Shown one piece after another: positions 1 through 8,133 of a stretch of DNA of 64,000 nucleotides. Under the pieces are notes generated by a model, which was not told the origin of the DNA, searched no databases, and worked only from the letters and a program-made list of their open reading frames with translations. This DNA is from Laspinema sp. D2d (lineage in GTDB: Bacteria; Cyanobacteriota; Cyanobacteriia; Cyanobacteriales; Laspinemataceae): NCBI RefSeq assembly GCF_025370755.1, contig NZ_JAMXFC010000029.1:21542-85541 (forward strand), in the 5' to 3' direction. How positions within the stretch are numbered: position 1 is the first letter of the stretch; the number at the start of each line of letters is the position of its first letter. A program made the translations under genes and the position numbers.

Positions 1-369
1 CAAATCTCCTATTTCTATACTCACATTTCCTAATTCTGAATAGGCATTGAGATAACCCGGTTCAATGAGCAACGCCTGTTGATAGGCAGTCACAGCTTCT
101 GCGAGATAACCCAACTTTGTCAAAACTAACCCCCGAGTATAATGACAAATCGCCTGATTTTCATCACACTCCAGAGACTGTTCTAAGTAATCCAGAGCAT
201 CTTCATATCGTCCTTGCTGAGAATACAGCATTCCCAACCCTCGCAATGCTTGGGGTTGAGTCACATCAATCCCTAACACTTGGCAAAACTTTTGTTCCGC
301 CAGGGTCAAAGAACCCGACTCATATAACCTGAAACCATCCGCTAAAAGGATATCCAGTTCAGAACTCAC
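1..369 (-). CDS. TPR-repeat protein (3' end beyond window)
   Basis: Only the first 123 codons are inside the window. The frame has no stop and reads as tetratricopeptide repeats: a helix pair around ADGFRLYESGSLTLAEQKF, then units with the TPR pattern A..LG.LY...G...A....AL (for example LRGLGMLYSQQGRYEDALDY). TPR domains are protein-protein interaction scaffolds. The start is a GTG that overlaps the stop of the upstream SDR gene as GTGA, which implies translational coupling; the only nearby ATG is immediately followed by that stop. No signal peptide or membrane segment is seen in this part. Its partner and pathway cannot be told from the fragment. Confidence 0.75.
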   Translation of the reverse strand, partial: MSSELDILLADGFRLYESGSLTLAEQKFCQVLGIDVTQPQALRGLGMLYSQQGRYEDALDYLEQSLECDENQAICHYTRGLVLTKLGYLAEAVTAYQQALLIEPGYLNAYSELGNVSIEIGDL

Positions 370-1232
370 ATATCCTCCAGACGAAAGGCGGCAATTTGCC
401 TGCCATCGATATCCGTAAACCCATATTCCACCGCCAAATCCCCCACCGTCAATACAGTTCCTGAGAGTTCTAGCGCATTCGGGTCCGTCGCCAAGGCGGC
501 GATCGCCCGTCCAATATACTCGGTAGACTCAGTTTGTGCTAAATCAACATCCGGCGCATCTAACACGCGTTCTGTGCGCATAAACCCCGGTGCTACTGCC
601 ACTGCTGCAATTTTATACGGTTCCAAATCTCGTGCCATCGCCAACGTCATCCGGGCGATCGCGTGTTTTGCCATATCGTAAAACAGGTTACCTAAATACT
701 TATCCCGGTCCCAGGCGATCGTATTTACAATTAATCCTTGCTGCTGAGGTAACATCAACGGGACCGCACAACGACTTGCCACCAAATGCGATCGCACTCC
801 TGCCGTAAACATTCCCTCCCAACGCTGCAAAGATTGCTCCCAAAACGGCGCAAAAAACTCCGTCCCATCCGCCCAAGTTTTACCATCATAACCTTCATAA
901 CCTCCCCAGGCATTATTCACCAAAATATCTAAGCGCCCGTCACTTTGTATCCGCCTAACTAACGCCTCTACCTGCTCATCTTGCGTCACATCACAACGCA
1001 CCGGGATACCCACCCCACCTCGCGCCGTCACCGCTTCTGCCGTCTCGTCAATTGTCCCTGGCAGATGATCCGTCGTTGCCTCCCCTCGCACACTCCGTCC
1101 CGTCACATAGACAGTCGCCCCCGCTTCTCCTAAAACCAAGGCAATTCCTCGCCCTGCGCCACGACTTGCCCCCGTTACTACTGCTACTTTACCCCTTAAG
1201 GGTTTAGGATTATCCGACAACTTGGCATCCAC
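366..1232 (-). CDS. SDR family oxidoreductase (DHRS1-like)
   Basis: A 288-residue classical-length short-chain dehydrogenase/reductase, expected to bind NAD(P)(H) and act in the cytoplasm. The Rossmann motif TGASRGAGRG is at residues 20-29, NNA at 106-108, and the catalytic YDMAK (Y185, K189) lies in the expected place. The long insert after NNAWGG and the start GKVAVVTGASRGAGRGIAL resemble the DHRS1-like subgroup. One oddity: the serine normally 12-14 residues before the catalytic Tyr is not present; the segment reads VNTIAW, with Thr171 as the nearest hydroxyl residue. The gene is followed by the TPR gene with a 4-base overlap, so the two probably form one transcript. The substrate is unknown. 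Confidence 0.88.
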   Translation of the reverse strand: MDAKLSDNPKPLRGKVAVVTGASRGAGRGIALVLGEAGATVYVTGRSVRGEATTDHLPGTIDETAEAVTARGGVGIPVRCDVTQDEQVEALVRRIQSDGRLDILVNNAWGGYEGYDGKTWADGTEFFAPFWEQSLQRWEGMFTAGVRSHLVASRCAVPLMLPQQQGLIVNTIAWDRDKYLGNLFYDMAKHAIARMTLAMARDLEPYKIAAVAVAPGFMRTERVLDAPDVDLAQTESTEYIGRAIAALATDPNALELSGTVLTVGDLAVEYGFTDIDGRQIAAFRLEDM

Positions 1233-1372
1233 TTTAAACTCAGCTTATTATATGAATTGACGGATTGATTATAGCGAAATTAGGTAAACTGTGGCAACAA
1301 GTGGAAACATCCAGATTTGAAGCAACAGAAACGGAAGGAAACGGGGTAAAAATTTGGGGGTTAATCAGAGCA

Positions 1373-2080
1373 ATGGGTTTAAGGGAAATTGTGCTCTCGG
1401 TGATTATTCCTTGTTACAATCAAGGGGAATATCTCCTGGATGCGATCGCCAGTGTCGAGGACTGTTTTAATTCTCACCTTGAACTCATTATCGTCAATGA
1501 TGGTTCAACCGAACTTTTAACCTTAGAAGTGCTGGATTATTTACAAAACCAGGGATATCAAATCATTCATCAGCTAAATCAAGGGTTAGCAATAGCCCGG
1601 AATAAGGGTATAGAAGCAAGCCAAAGTGAGTATATTTTACCCCTAGATGCTGATAATAAAATTAGACCCGCCTATATTGCTAAAGGCATTGACATTTTGG
1701 ATCGATTTCCTCGCGTTGGAGTCGTTTATGGGGATAAAGAATTATTTGGTGATCGCACCGGAATTTGGCAAGTCCCCAACTTTGACCCAACCCGCTTATT
1801 ACAGGGCAACTATATCGATGCCTGCGCCATCTTTAGAAAAACCCTCTGGCAAGACTGCGGCGGATATGACCCCAATATTCCCGATAAATTAGGCTTTGAA
1901 GACTGGGATTTGTGGCTAAGTGCCCTAGAAAAAGGGTGGGAGTTTTATCATATTCCAGAAGTCTTATTTGATTACCGCGTCCGTGCTAACTCAATGGTCA
2001 CTCGCTGCCTGATTCCAGAAAACCAAGAAAAATTAATCCGCTATCTGAGAAGCAAACATCAAGTTCTGTATCAAGTCTAA
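1373..2080 (+). CDS. Glycosyltransferase family 2 protein
   Basis: A GT-A fold sugar transferase that should move a sugar from a nucleotide donor to an acceptor in polysaccharide or glycoconjugate synthesis. From the ATG chosen here the protein is 235 residues: the nucleotide-binding strand VLSVIIPCYNQ near residue 10, VNDGS at 41-45, the metal-binding DAD at 92-94 (LPLDADN) and the acceptor-side FEDWDLW with ED at 176-177, which is the usual GT2 order. An in-frame TTG at 1265 would add 36 residues with no family resemblance and no ribosome binding site. No membrane segment is visible. It is divergent from the SDR gene and stands alone, so acceptor and pathway are open. Confidence 0.85.
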   Translation: MGLREIVLSVIIPCYNQGEYLLDAIASVEDCFNSHLELIIVNDGSTELLTLEVLDYLQNQGYQIIHQLNQGLAIARNKGIEASQSEYILPLDADNKIRPAYIAKGIDILDRFPRVGVVYGDKELFGDRTGIWQVPNFDPTRLLQGNYIDACAIFRKTLWQDCGGYDPNIPDKLGFEDWDLWLSALEKGWEFYHIPEVLFDYRVRANSMVTRCLIPENQEKLIRYLRSKHQVLYQV

Positions 2081-2226
2081 ATCAACCCAGAAATGACAAA
2101 AAAATTAACGGATAAAATAGGGTTTCTCCGTGAAAATGGGTATCATATGGGGTTAAAAAATCGTCATCTCTAATAACCTGCTAAAGTTAATCCGTAGCTA
2201 CTATTTTAATCAATTAAGGTTCAACT

Positions 2227-4194
2227 ATGGGGAAACGATGGATGCCGCAATTGCGTGAAGAATGGGGGGCTGTCTTTTTCGGAGCCACCACCATTGCCGG
2301 TTTAGTTCTCCTCCTGCGCTTAACCGGCGCATTACAAGGGATGGAATGGGGTGCATTCGATTGGTTTATTCGCAGTCGTCCCCAAGAACCCAAGGATTCC
2401 CGAATTGTGATTGTGGGAATCTCTGAAACCGATATTCAAACTATCGGGCAATGGCCGATTCCTGATGGCGTTCTCGCTGATTTAATTATCCGATTAAAAG
2501 CCCAACAACCGAGGGCGATCGGTTTAGATATTTATCGGGATTTACCTGTAGAACCTGGGCATAAAAGACTTACAGAAGTATTCGAGAACACTCCAAACTT
2601 AATAGGGGTTCAAATGGTCAGTCGAGGCGATAATAATTGGGCGGTTTCACCTCCCAAAATTTTGAAAGAACGCGGCCAAATTGGATTTAATAATTTAATA
2701 TTAGATTCAGATGGAACAATTCGACGGGGTTTGCTTTTTTTAGAAACTCCCGAAGGTGAAGTCTTGCCGAGTTTGGGACTGAGTTTAGCATTTTTGTATC
2801 TTAAGTCCGAAGGCATTCTTCCCCAAAATGCAGAAGAGGTTAATCCGGAATATCTCCAACTCGGAAATGCAGTATTCGTGCGATTACGCTCTAATGATGG
2901 CAGCTACGTCCGCAGTAACGACCGAGGGTATCAAATTTTAATGAATCACAAAGATGTGAATAATACGTTTGAAATTGTATCCTTAAGAGATGTGTTAGAA
3001 AATAAAATTCCTGATAACTTTGCGCGCGATCGCGTTGTTTTAATTGGGACAATAGCAGCCAGTGTTCCCGATAATTTTCATACCCCTTATGATCATAGTG
3101 CCATAACCGATGCATCTAACCGGACCTCTGGGGTAAAAATTCATGCCAACTTAACCAGTCAAATCATTAGTGCTGCCTTAGATAATCGACCCCTGATTAA
3201 AGTTTGGCCCAAATCCTTAGAAATTGGATTAATTTTATTAGGGGCTTGGATGGGAGGATTTTTAGCAGGGTTGAAACGATATGCCTGTAGTCTCAATGTT
3301 TACTATGCTTTTTCATGGAGCGGAATTAATATTATCATTTTTGCCCTACTATTAACTGGGAGTGCCTATTTAGCCTTTTTAAGAGGATGGTGGGTTCCCC
3401 TCGTTCCTCCCATTTTATCTTTAACAGGATCATCGCTTGCCATCACCGCTTATATCGCAAAAATTGAACGAGAAGAAAGACAAACTATAATGCGATTATT
3501 TGAACGGCACGTCACCCCAAAAATTGCGGAAGCCATTTGGCGCGATCGCCAAAAAATTCTCAAAGAAGGACAACTAGAAGGACAAGAAGTGATTGCTACT
3601 GTTCTGTTTACCGACTTAAAAGGATTTAGCAGTATTGCCGAAGGAATGCCACCTAAACTCTTGATGTCTTGGTTGAATGAATATATGAGTGCAATGGCAA
3701 AAGTGGTACTCGACTCCGACGGGGCGATCAATAAATTTATTGGCGATGCAGTCATGGCAGTTTTTGGCATTCCTATCCCGGCGACAACACCAGAAGAAAT
3801 TGCCCTAGATGCCCAAAAAGCCGTCACTTGTGCGTTAGGAATGGCCGCCGCACTGAAATCCTTAAATCAGCAGTGGGAACAAGGTGGAAAACCCACAGTA
3901 TCCATGCGGGTAGGAATTGCCACGGGTCCCCTGGTTGTGGGCAGTTTAGGCAGCCATCACCGTCAGGATTATACTATCATTGGCGATACAGTTAATATTG
4001 CTGCCCGATTGGAAAGTTATGATAAATCAATTGATGGTGGGATATGCCGAATTTTAATTTCTGAAGAAACTTATCACTTACTTCCTAAACGGTTTTCCAC
4101 TAAACGGGTTGACCGAGTTTTGCTAAAGGGTCGCCAACAACCTGTTAATATTTATCAAGTTTGCGGAGAGCAAATCAACGCATCTGATTCATGA
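2227..4194 (+). CDS. CHASE2-domain adenylate/guanylate cyclase
   Basis: A 655-residue membrane class III nucleotidyl cyclase. It has an N-terminal membrane helix (about residues 14-33), an extracytoplasmic CHASE2 sensor (about 35-320), three membrane helices (about 330-410) and a C-terminal cyclase domain. Metal-binding aspartates are D463 (FTDLKGF) and D507 (FIGDAVMAVFG); K503 and the D581-Y-T583 segment match the purine-recognition residues of adenylate rather than guanylate cyclases, and N590/R594 in NIAARLES are the transition-state pair. All catalytic residues are present, so it should make cAMP in response to an unknown periplasmic signal. It precedes the DUF928 and exoprotein genes on the same strand. 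That the cyclase governs surface-protein output is inference only. Confidence 0.93.
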   Translation: MGKRWMPQLREEWGAVFFGATTIAGLVLLLRLTGALQGMEWGAFDWFIRSRPQEPKDSRIVIVGISETDIQTIGQWPIPDGVLADLIIRLKAQQPRAIGLDIYRDLPVEPGHKRLTEVFENTPNLIGVQMVSRGDNNWAVSPPKILKERGQIGFNNLILDSDGTIRRGLLFLETPEGEVLPSLGLSLAFLYLKSEGILPQNAEEVNPEYLQLGNAVFVRLRSNDGSYVRSNDRGYQILMNHKDVNNTFEIVSLRDVLENKIPDNFARDRVVLIGTIAASVPDNFHTPYDHSAITDASNRTSGVKIHANLTSQIISAALDNRPLIKVWPKSLEIGLILLGAWMGGFLAGLKRYACSLNVYYAFSWSGINIIIFALLLTGSAYLAFLRGWWVPLVPPILSLTGSSLAITAYIAKIEREERQTIMRLFERHVTPKIAEAIWRDRQKILKEGQLEGQEVIATVLFTDLKGFSSIAEGMPPKLLMSWLNEYMSAMAKVVLDSDGAINKFIGDAVMAVFGIPIPATTPEEIALDAQKAVTCALGMAAALKSLNQQWEQGGKPTVSMRVGIATGPLVVGSLGSHHRQDYTIIGDTVNIAARLESYDKSIDGGICRILISEETYHLLPKRFSTKRVDRVLLKGRQQPVNIYQVCGEQINASDS

Positions 4195-4282
4195 ATTGTA
4201 AAGTTTTGTTAAAAAGATAGGCATCTAATAGATTTGTCAGTTATAAAGTGCCTATTATTCAGGCTTGGTTGAAAGGGTTGTC

Positions 4283-5149
4283 ATGTACCAACGAAAGGGC
4301 TGTATGATGCATCAGACAAAGTTCTCACTTATCCCAGCAATTTTTCCCGGCTTAATCGCTACTTTAGCAACATTCAGTGTAACGCCTAGCTCACTCCAAA
4401 CACCCGATGTTCCTAATTCGAGAGCAACCGGGCGCAGTTTAGAGATAGAGGTTGCCCAATATGTACCGCCAAAAGATTTAGGAACACCTCCTACGGTAGG
4501 GGGTGGAACTCGTGGGGGACGATGCGAAGCGGACCATGATGAAAATAGGACTGACCCATTCCTGATGGTACTGATGCCGAATCTAAAATCAGAACCTCAA
4601 AATTTTGGAACGACTGTATCGGAAACACCAGAATTTATGGTGTATATTCCGCAAACGGTAGCTCGCCAAGCGGAATTTGTCTTAAAAGATGAAGAAGACA
4701 ATGATATTTACCGCACTACATTTGCAATTTCTGGGGAAGAAGCGATCGCCAGGTTGACCCTGCCCTCCGATGAAATTAAACTAGAATCAGGAATCAATTA
4801 CTCTTGGTATTTTTCCCTGATTTGTAATCCCCAAGATTTTAGTAAAAATACAGAAACCCACGGATGGACTCAGCGAGTCCAACTCAATCCCAACCTGATG
4901 ACAACTTTAGAGGCAGCCGACCCCCTCACCCGGTCTCAATTGTATGCAGAAAATGGGATTTGGCATGAAGCGATCGCCATCTTAGCTCAACTCCGTCAGG
5001 AACAACCGACGGATCCCATCTTAGCCCAAACCTGGCAAAACCTCTTAGAATCAGCCAATCTACTAGAGATTGCTACCTTGCCTAACGAAGTCCCGATTAT
5101 TGCGATCGGGCTGGAAAATACATCAACAGAAATTGGAAGCAACCCCTAG
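4283..5149 (+). CDS. DUF928 domain-containing exported protein
   Basis: About 288 residues with an N-terminal hydrophobic segment (FSLIPAIFPGLIATLATFSV) typical of a signal peptide. The rest matches the cyanobacterial DUF928 family: a Gly/Arg-rich GGGTRGGRC start, then FLMVLMPNL, PEFMVYIPQT, AEFVLKDEEDNDIY and a WYFSLICNP core. The function of the family is not known; it is often seen near CHASE2 cyclases, CHAT proteins and haemagglutinins, exactly the context here. Several starts are possible (TTG 4265, ATG 4283, ATG 4304/4307); ATG 4283 has a GAAAGG stretch at good spacing. The C-terminal part (DPLTRSQLYAENGIWHEAI) looks like a TPR-type helical pair. Confidence 0.8.
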   Translation: MYQRKGCMMHQTKFSLIPAIFPGLIATLATFSVTPSSLQTPDVPNSRATGRSLEIEVAQYVPPKDLGTPPTVGGGTRGGRCEADHDENRTDPFLMVLMPNLKSEPQNFGTTVSETPEFMVYIPQTVARQAEFVLKDEEDNDIYRTTFAISGEEAIARLTLPSDEIKLESGINYSWYFSLICNPQDFSKNTETHGWTQRVQLNPNLMTTLEAADPLTRSQLYAENGIWHEAIAILAQLRQEQPTDPILAQTWQNLLESANLLEIATLPNEVPIIAIGLENTSTEIGSNP

Positions 5150-5158
5150 AAGTTACAA

Positions 5159-5222
5159 GAAACCGGGTTTCTGGAAACAGTCTCGGGAAATTCACCCCAA
5201 TGAACGACTGAAACCCGGTTTC
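5159..5222. repeat. AAACCGGGTTT inverted repeat, dispersed family
   Basis: A perfect 13-base inverted repeat, GAAACCGGGTTTC at 5159-5171 and GAAACCCGGTTTC at 5210-5222, with a 38-base spacer. It lies between the DUF928 gene and the first exoprotein gene and can fold into a strong hairpin. Related copies occur at about 54806-54880, 58246-58271 and 59919-59984, so this is a dispersed element rather than a gene-specific terminator, though it may end transcription here. Confidence 0.7.
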
Positions 5223-5278
5223 GGGTCTCTTTTGGTCAAACTACACTAAACCACTATCCCATTGATCAATCAGGGTTT

Positions 5279-8071
5279 ATGAACGCGCATCCCCCTATTT
5301 CAGCCTTAAAACCGGGTCTAACGTTACAGCGATTCAGCCAAACTTTTGTCTTGTTTTCTAGCAGTTTGCTGTTCAGTTGCTTGAACGGAATTCCTGCAAT
5401 TCAAGCCCAAATCATCCCCGATGCCACCCTACCCGTAAATTCCACCGTTACCCCCCAGGGAAATATCAACCAGATTAACGGAGGAACCCAAGCGGGAGGG
5501 AACCTATTTCACAGTTTCCAAGAATTTTCTATCCCCACCGGCAACGAAGCATTTTTTAACAATAGTCTGGATATTCAAAATATTTTCAGTCGGGTTACCG
5601 GCAACTCTATTTCTAATATTGATGGCTTAATCCGTGCCAATGGGTTTGCCAATTTATTTTTACTCAATCCCAATGGTATCGTTTTCGGATCCAACGCCCA
5701 ATTAAACATCGGTGGCTCATTTCTAGCCTCCACCGCCAATCGGATTAACTTTGCCGACGGGACCGCCTTCAGTACCTTACCCAGTGAAACCCCACCCCTA
5801 CTCACCGTCAGCGTTTCCATTGGCTTGCAAATGGGAGTCAACCCGGGTAAAATAGTCGTCCAAGGCCCTGGGAATAACATTTTTCAAGACTCAGAATCTA
5901 AATTAATTTTCAGAGAAAATCGACCCATTGGGTTAGGAGTACAAGAGCAAACCTTGGCCCTAGTCAGTGCCAATATCGAGGTCAACGGAGGTAACCTCAC
6001 CTCAAAAGGTGGACGAATTGAACTCGGCAGCGTGGGAGATAACAGCACAGTCAGCCTCAACCCGACAAACAACGGCTGGGACCTTGGATATTCAGAGGTT
6101 ACAGATTTCCGAGACATTTACCTTAACGCTTCTGCCTCCTTAGATGCCTCGGGAGAAGGAGCCGGTCGAATCCATATCCAATCCCGAAACCTCTCCCTAA
6201 CCGAAGGGTCAGTCATCATTTCCTTCATCGAAGGAAACCAAGTAGGTCAAGATCTGACAATCCGTACCACTGAGACCATCAAGTTAAGCGGTTTTAGCCT
6301 GTTGGATCTGCCCAGTAGCGTCGGAACTGGCGTCAATGTAAGCGGCAGTAATCATGCTGGGAACCTCACTATAGAAACCGCTCAGTTAAACCTCCTCGAT
6401 GGATCTGGCATTTTTTCTGTTACTGTTGGACAAGGAAATGCAGCAGATATAACCGTGCGGGCTACTGAATGGGTGACCTTGAGCGGCGGCTATCGACAGA
6501 GTAGCGGTGTAGGGATTATAGTCTTATATCCAGCCACCGGAGATGCAGGGAACCTGACTCTTGAAACAGCTCAGTTAACCCTTAACGATGGAGCCGTCAT
6601 CGGATCCTTAGTCTTTGGTCAAGGGAATGCAGGGAATGTGAGTATTCGCGCTTCTAAATCGGTGACTTTGAGTGGGCTAGATGGTAATGGAGGGAGTAGT
6701 ATTTTACAGACTCAAGTTGGAGAAGACGCCACAGGAAATGCAGGAAACCTGACCCTTGAAACGGCTCAGTTAACCCTCAACGATGGAGCCTACATCGCCT
6801 CTGCAAGTTTTGGTCAAGGGAATGCAGGAGATGTGAGTATTCGTGCTACTGAATCGGTGACTTTGAGTGGGCTAGATGGCAATCGATGGGGCAGCAATTT
6901 ACGGACTGACGTTGGATCAGGAGCTATAGGAGATGCAGGGAACCTCACTCTTGAAACGGCTCAGTTAACCCTCAACGATGGAGCATACATCTCCTCTGCA
7001 ACCGTAGGACAAGGGAATGCAGGGAATTTGAGTATTCGTGCTACTGAATCGGTGACCTTGAGTGGGCTAGATGGCGGGGGATTAGGTAGCAGTTTCCGGA
7101 CTGACGTTGGATCAGGAGCTACAGGAGATGCAGGGAACGTTACCCTTGAAACGGCTCAGTTAACCCTCAACGATGGAGCATACATCTCCTCTGAGACATT
7201 AGGCAATGGTAACGCTGGAAACGTATCAGTGTTTGCGGATGAAGTTACTCTGCGAGATGGGGTGAGAATCAGCGTGAGTGGAGTTGGGGATTTCTCGCCG
7301 GGGGTGTTGCGGGTGAATACCGATCTCCTCTTCCTAGACACTCAATCCTCGATTACTGCTGATACCCAATCCGGCAGTCAAGGTAACATCGAAATTTCGG
7401 CCAATTCCTTGCTCATGCGGCGCAATAGCAATATCACCACGAATGCCACAGGTCCGGCAACTGGCGGTAATATTAACATCACCACGGGTGTTCTAGCTGC
7501 TTTGGAAAATAGCAATATTAATGCCAATTCTGAACAAGCTCAGGGGGGTACGGTAACGATTGATGCTCAAGCTATCTTTGGGACTGAATTTCGTGAGAAT
7601 CCAACTTCTAACAGTGATATTACTGCAACCGGGGCGGATTCTTCTCTGAGTGGCACTGTGAGTATCAATACTCCCGAAATTGACCCGACTTCGGGATTAG
7701 TCGAGTTACCCACTACTTTAACGGATGTGGCTCAACAGATTGATTCTAGCTGTCGTCCGGGTCAGCAGCAAAGTGAGTTTATTGTCACGGGAAGGGGGGG
7801 GTTACCGCCTAATCCGATTGAAGCGGTTAGTGATGAGGCAACTTGGTTGGATTTAAGGCCCGGAATTGCTGGGGTGTTGAGTGGTGCGAATCCTCAAACT
7901 TCCTCGGTTGCTGATGCTTTAAATCCTGTTTTATCCTCTCCTACGCCTCCACTGGTGGAAGCTCAAGGATGGGTGGTGAATGCTCAAGGGAAAATGGAAC
8001 TGGTGGCGCAAGGGTCGGAGGTGGCGTTACAAAATCGGACGGTTCCGCCTTCTGCTTGTCTTGTCAATTAA
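5279..8071 (+). CDS. Two-partner-secretion exoprotein, haemagglutinin-like (TpsA 1)
   Basis: A 930-residue secreted surface protein of the filamentous haemagglutinin type. A signal peptide ends near A43 (AIQAQ). It is followed by a TPS secretion domain with the hallmark NPNG at 130-133 (LLNPNGIVFG), which the outer-membrane TpsB pore recognises. The body is a predicted beta-helix of GNLTLETAQLTLNDGA-type repeats; four units recur with an exact 65-residue period. Near the C-terminus SSCRPGQQQSEF is followed by TGRGGLPPNP (R839), a segment shared with the second exoprotein. No TpsB gene is in the window. The CHAT peptidase follows 62 bases later on the same strand. A role in adhesion or sheath formation is inferred from the family. 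Confidence 0.92.
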   Translation: MNAHPPISALKPGLTLQRFSQTFVLFSSSLLFSCLNGIPAIQAQIIPDATLPVNSTVTPQGNINQINGGTQAGGNLFHSFQEFSIPTGNEAFFNNSLDIQNIFSRVTGNSISNIDGLIRANGFANLFLLNPNGIVFGSNAQLNIGGSFLASTANRINFADGTAFSTLPSETPPLLTVSVSIGLQMGVNPGKIVVQGPGNNIFQDSESKLIFRENRPIGLGVQEQTLALVSANIEVNGGNLTSKGGRIELGSVGDNSTVSLNPTNNGWDLGYSEVTDFRDIYLNASASLDASGEGAGRIHIQSRNLSLTEGSVIISFIEGNQVGQDLTIRTTETIKLSGFSLLDLPSSVGTGVNVSGSNHAGNLTIETAQLNLLDGSGIFSVTVGQGNAADITVRATEWVTLSGGYRQSSGVGIIVLYPATGDAGNLTLETAQLTLNDGAVIGSLVFGQGNAGNVSIRASKSVTLSGLDGNGGSSILQTQVGEDATGNAGNLTLETAQLTLNDGAYIASASFGQGNAGDVSIRATESVTLSGLDGNRWGSNLRTDVGSGAIGDAGNLTLETAQLTLNDGAYISSATVGQGNAGNLSIRATESVTLSGLDGGGLGSSFRTDVGSGATGDAGNVTLETAQLTLNDGAYISSETLGNGNAGNVSVFADEVTLRDGVRISVSGVGDFSPGVLRVNTDLLFLDTQSSITADTQSGSQGNIEISANSLLMRRNSNITTNATGPATGGNINITTGVLAALENSNINANSEQAQGGTVTIDAQAIFGTEFRENPTSNSDITATGADSSLSGTVSINTPEIDPTSGLVELPTTLTDVAQQIDSSCRPGQQQSEFIVTGRGGLPPNPIEAVSDEATWLDLRPGIAGVLSGANPQTSSVADALNPVLSSPTPPLVEAQGWVVNAQGKMELVAQGSEVALQNRTVPPSACLVN
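6353..7210 (+). repeat. 65-codon internal repeats of TpsA 1
   Basis: The unit beginning GATGCAGGGAACCT recurs at 6542, 6737, 6932 and 7127, a spacing of exactly 195 bases each time, with a diverged unit 189 bases earlier at 6353. The last copies are nearly identical in DNA (for example CTGACGTTGGATCAGGAGCT in two successive units), which points to recent duplication or gene conversion. The units encode beta-helix coils (ETAQLTLNDGA, SIRATESVTLSGLDG). Confidence 0.85.
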
Positions 8072-8133
8072 GCCGGTTTGAGCTTAAGAATCGCAAGGGT
8101 TTAGGACTGAATGGGTTAATTTGGAGGGGTGAA

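Noticed and set aside
6542..7210. CRISPR-like or mobile repeat
   Set aside because: The 195-bp period is in frame and encodes beta-helix coils of the exoprotein.
7969..8133. Earlier in-frame start for the CHAT gene inside the first exoprotein gene
   Set aside because: ATG 8134 has a strong GGAGGGG site and is followed by a normal signal segment; the earlier stretch is only the exoprotein gene read in another frame.
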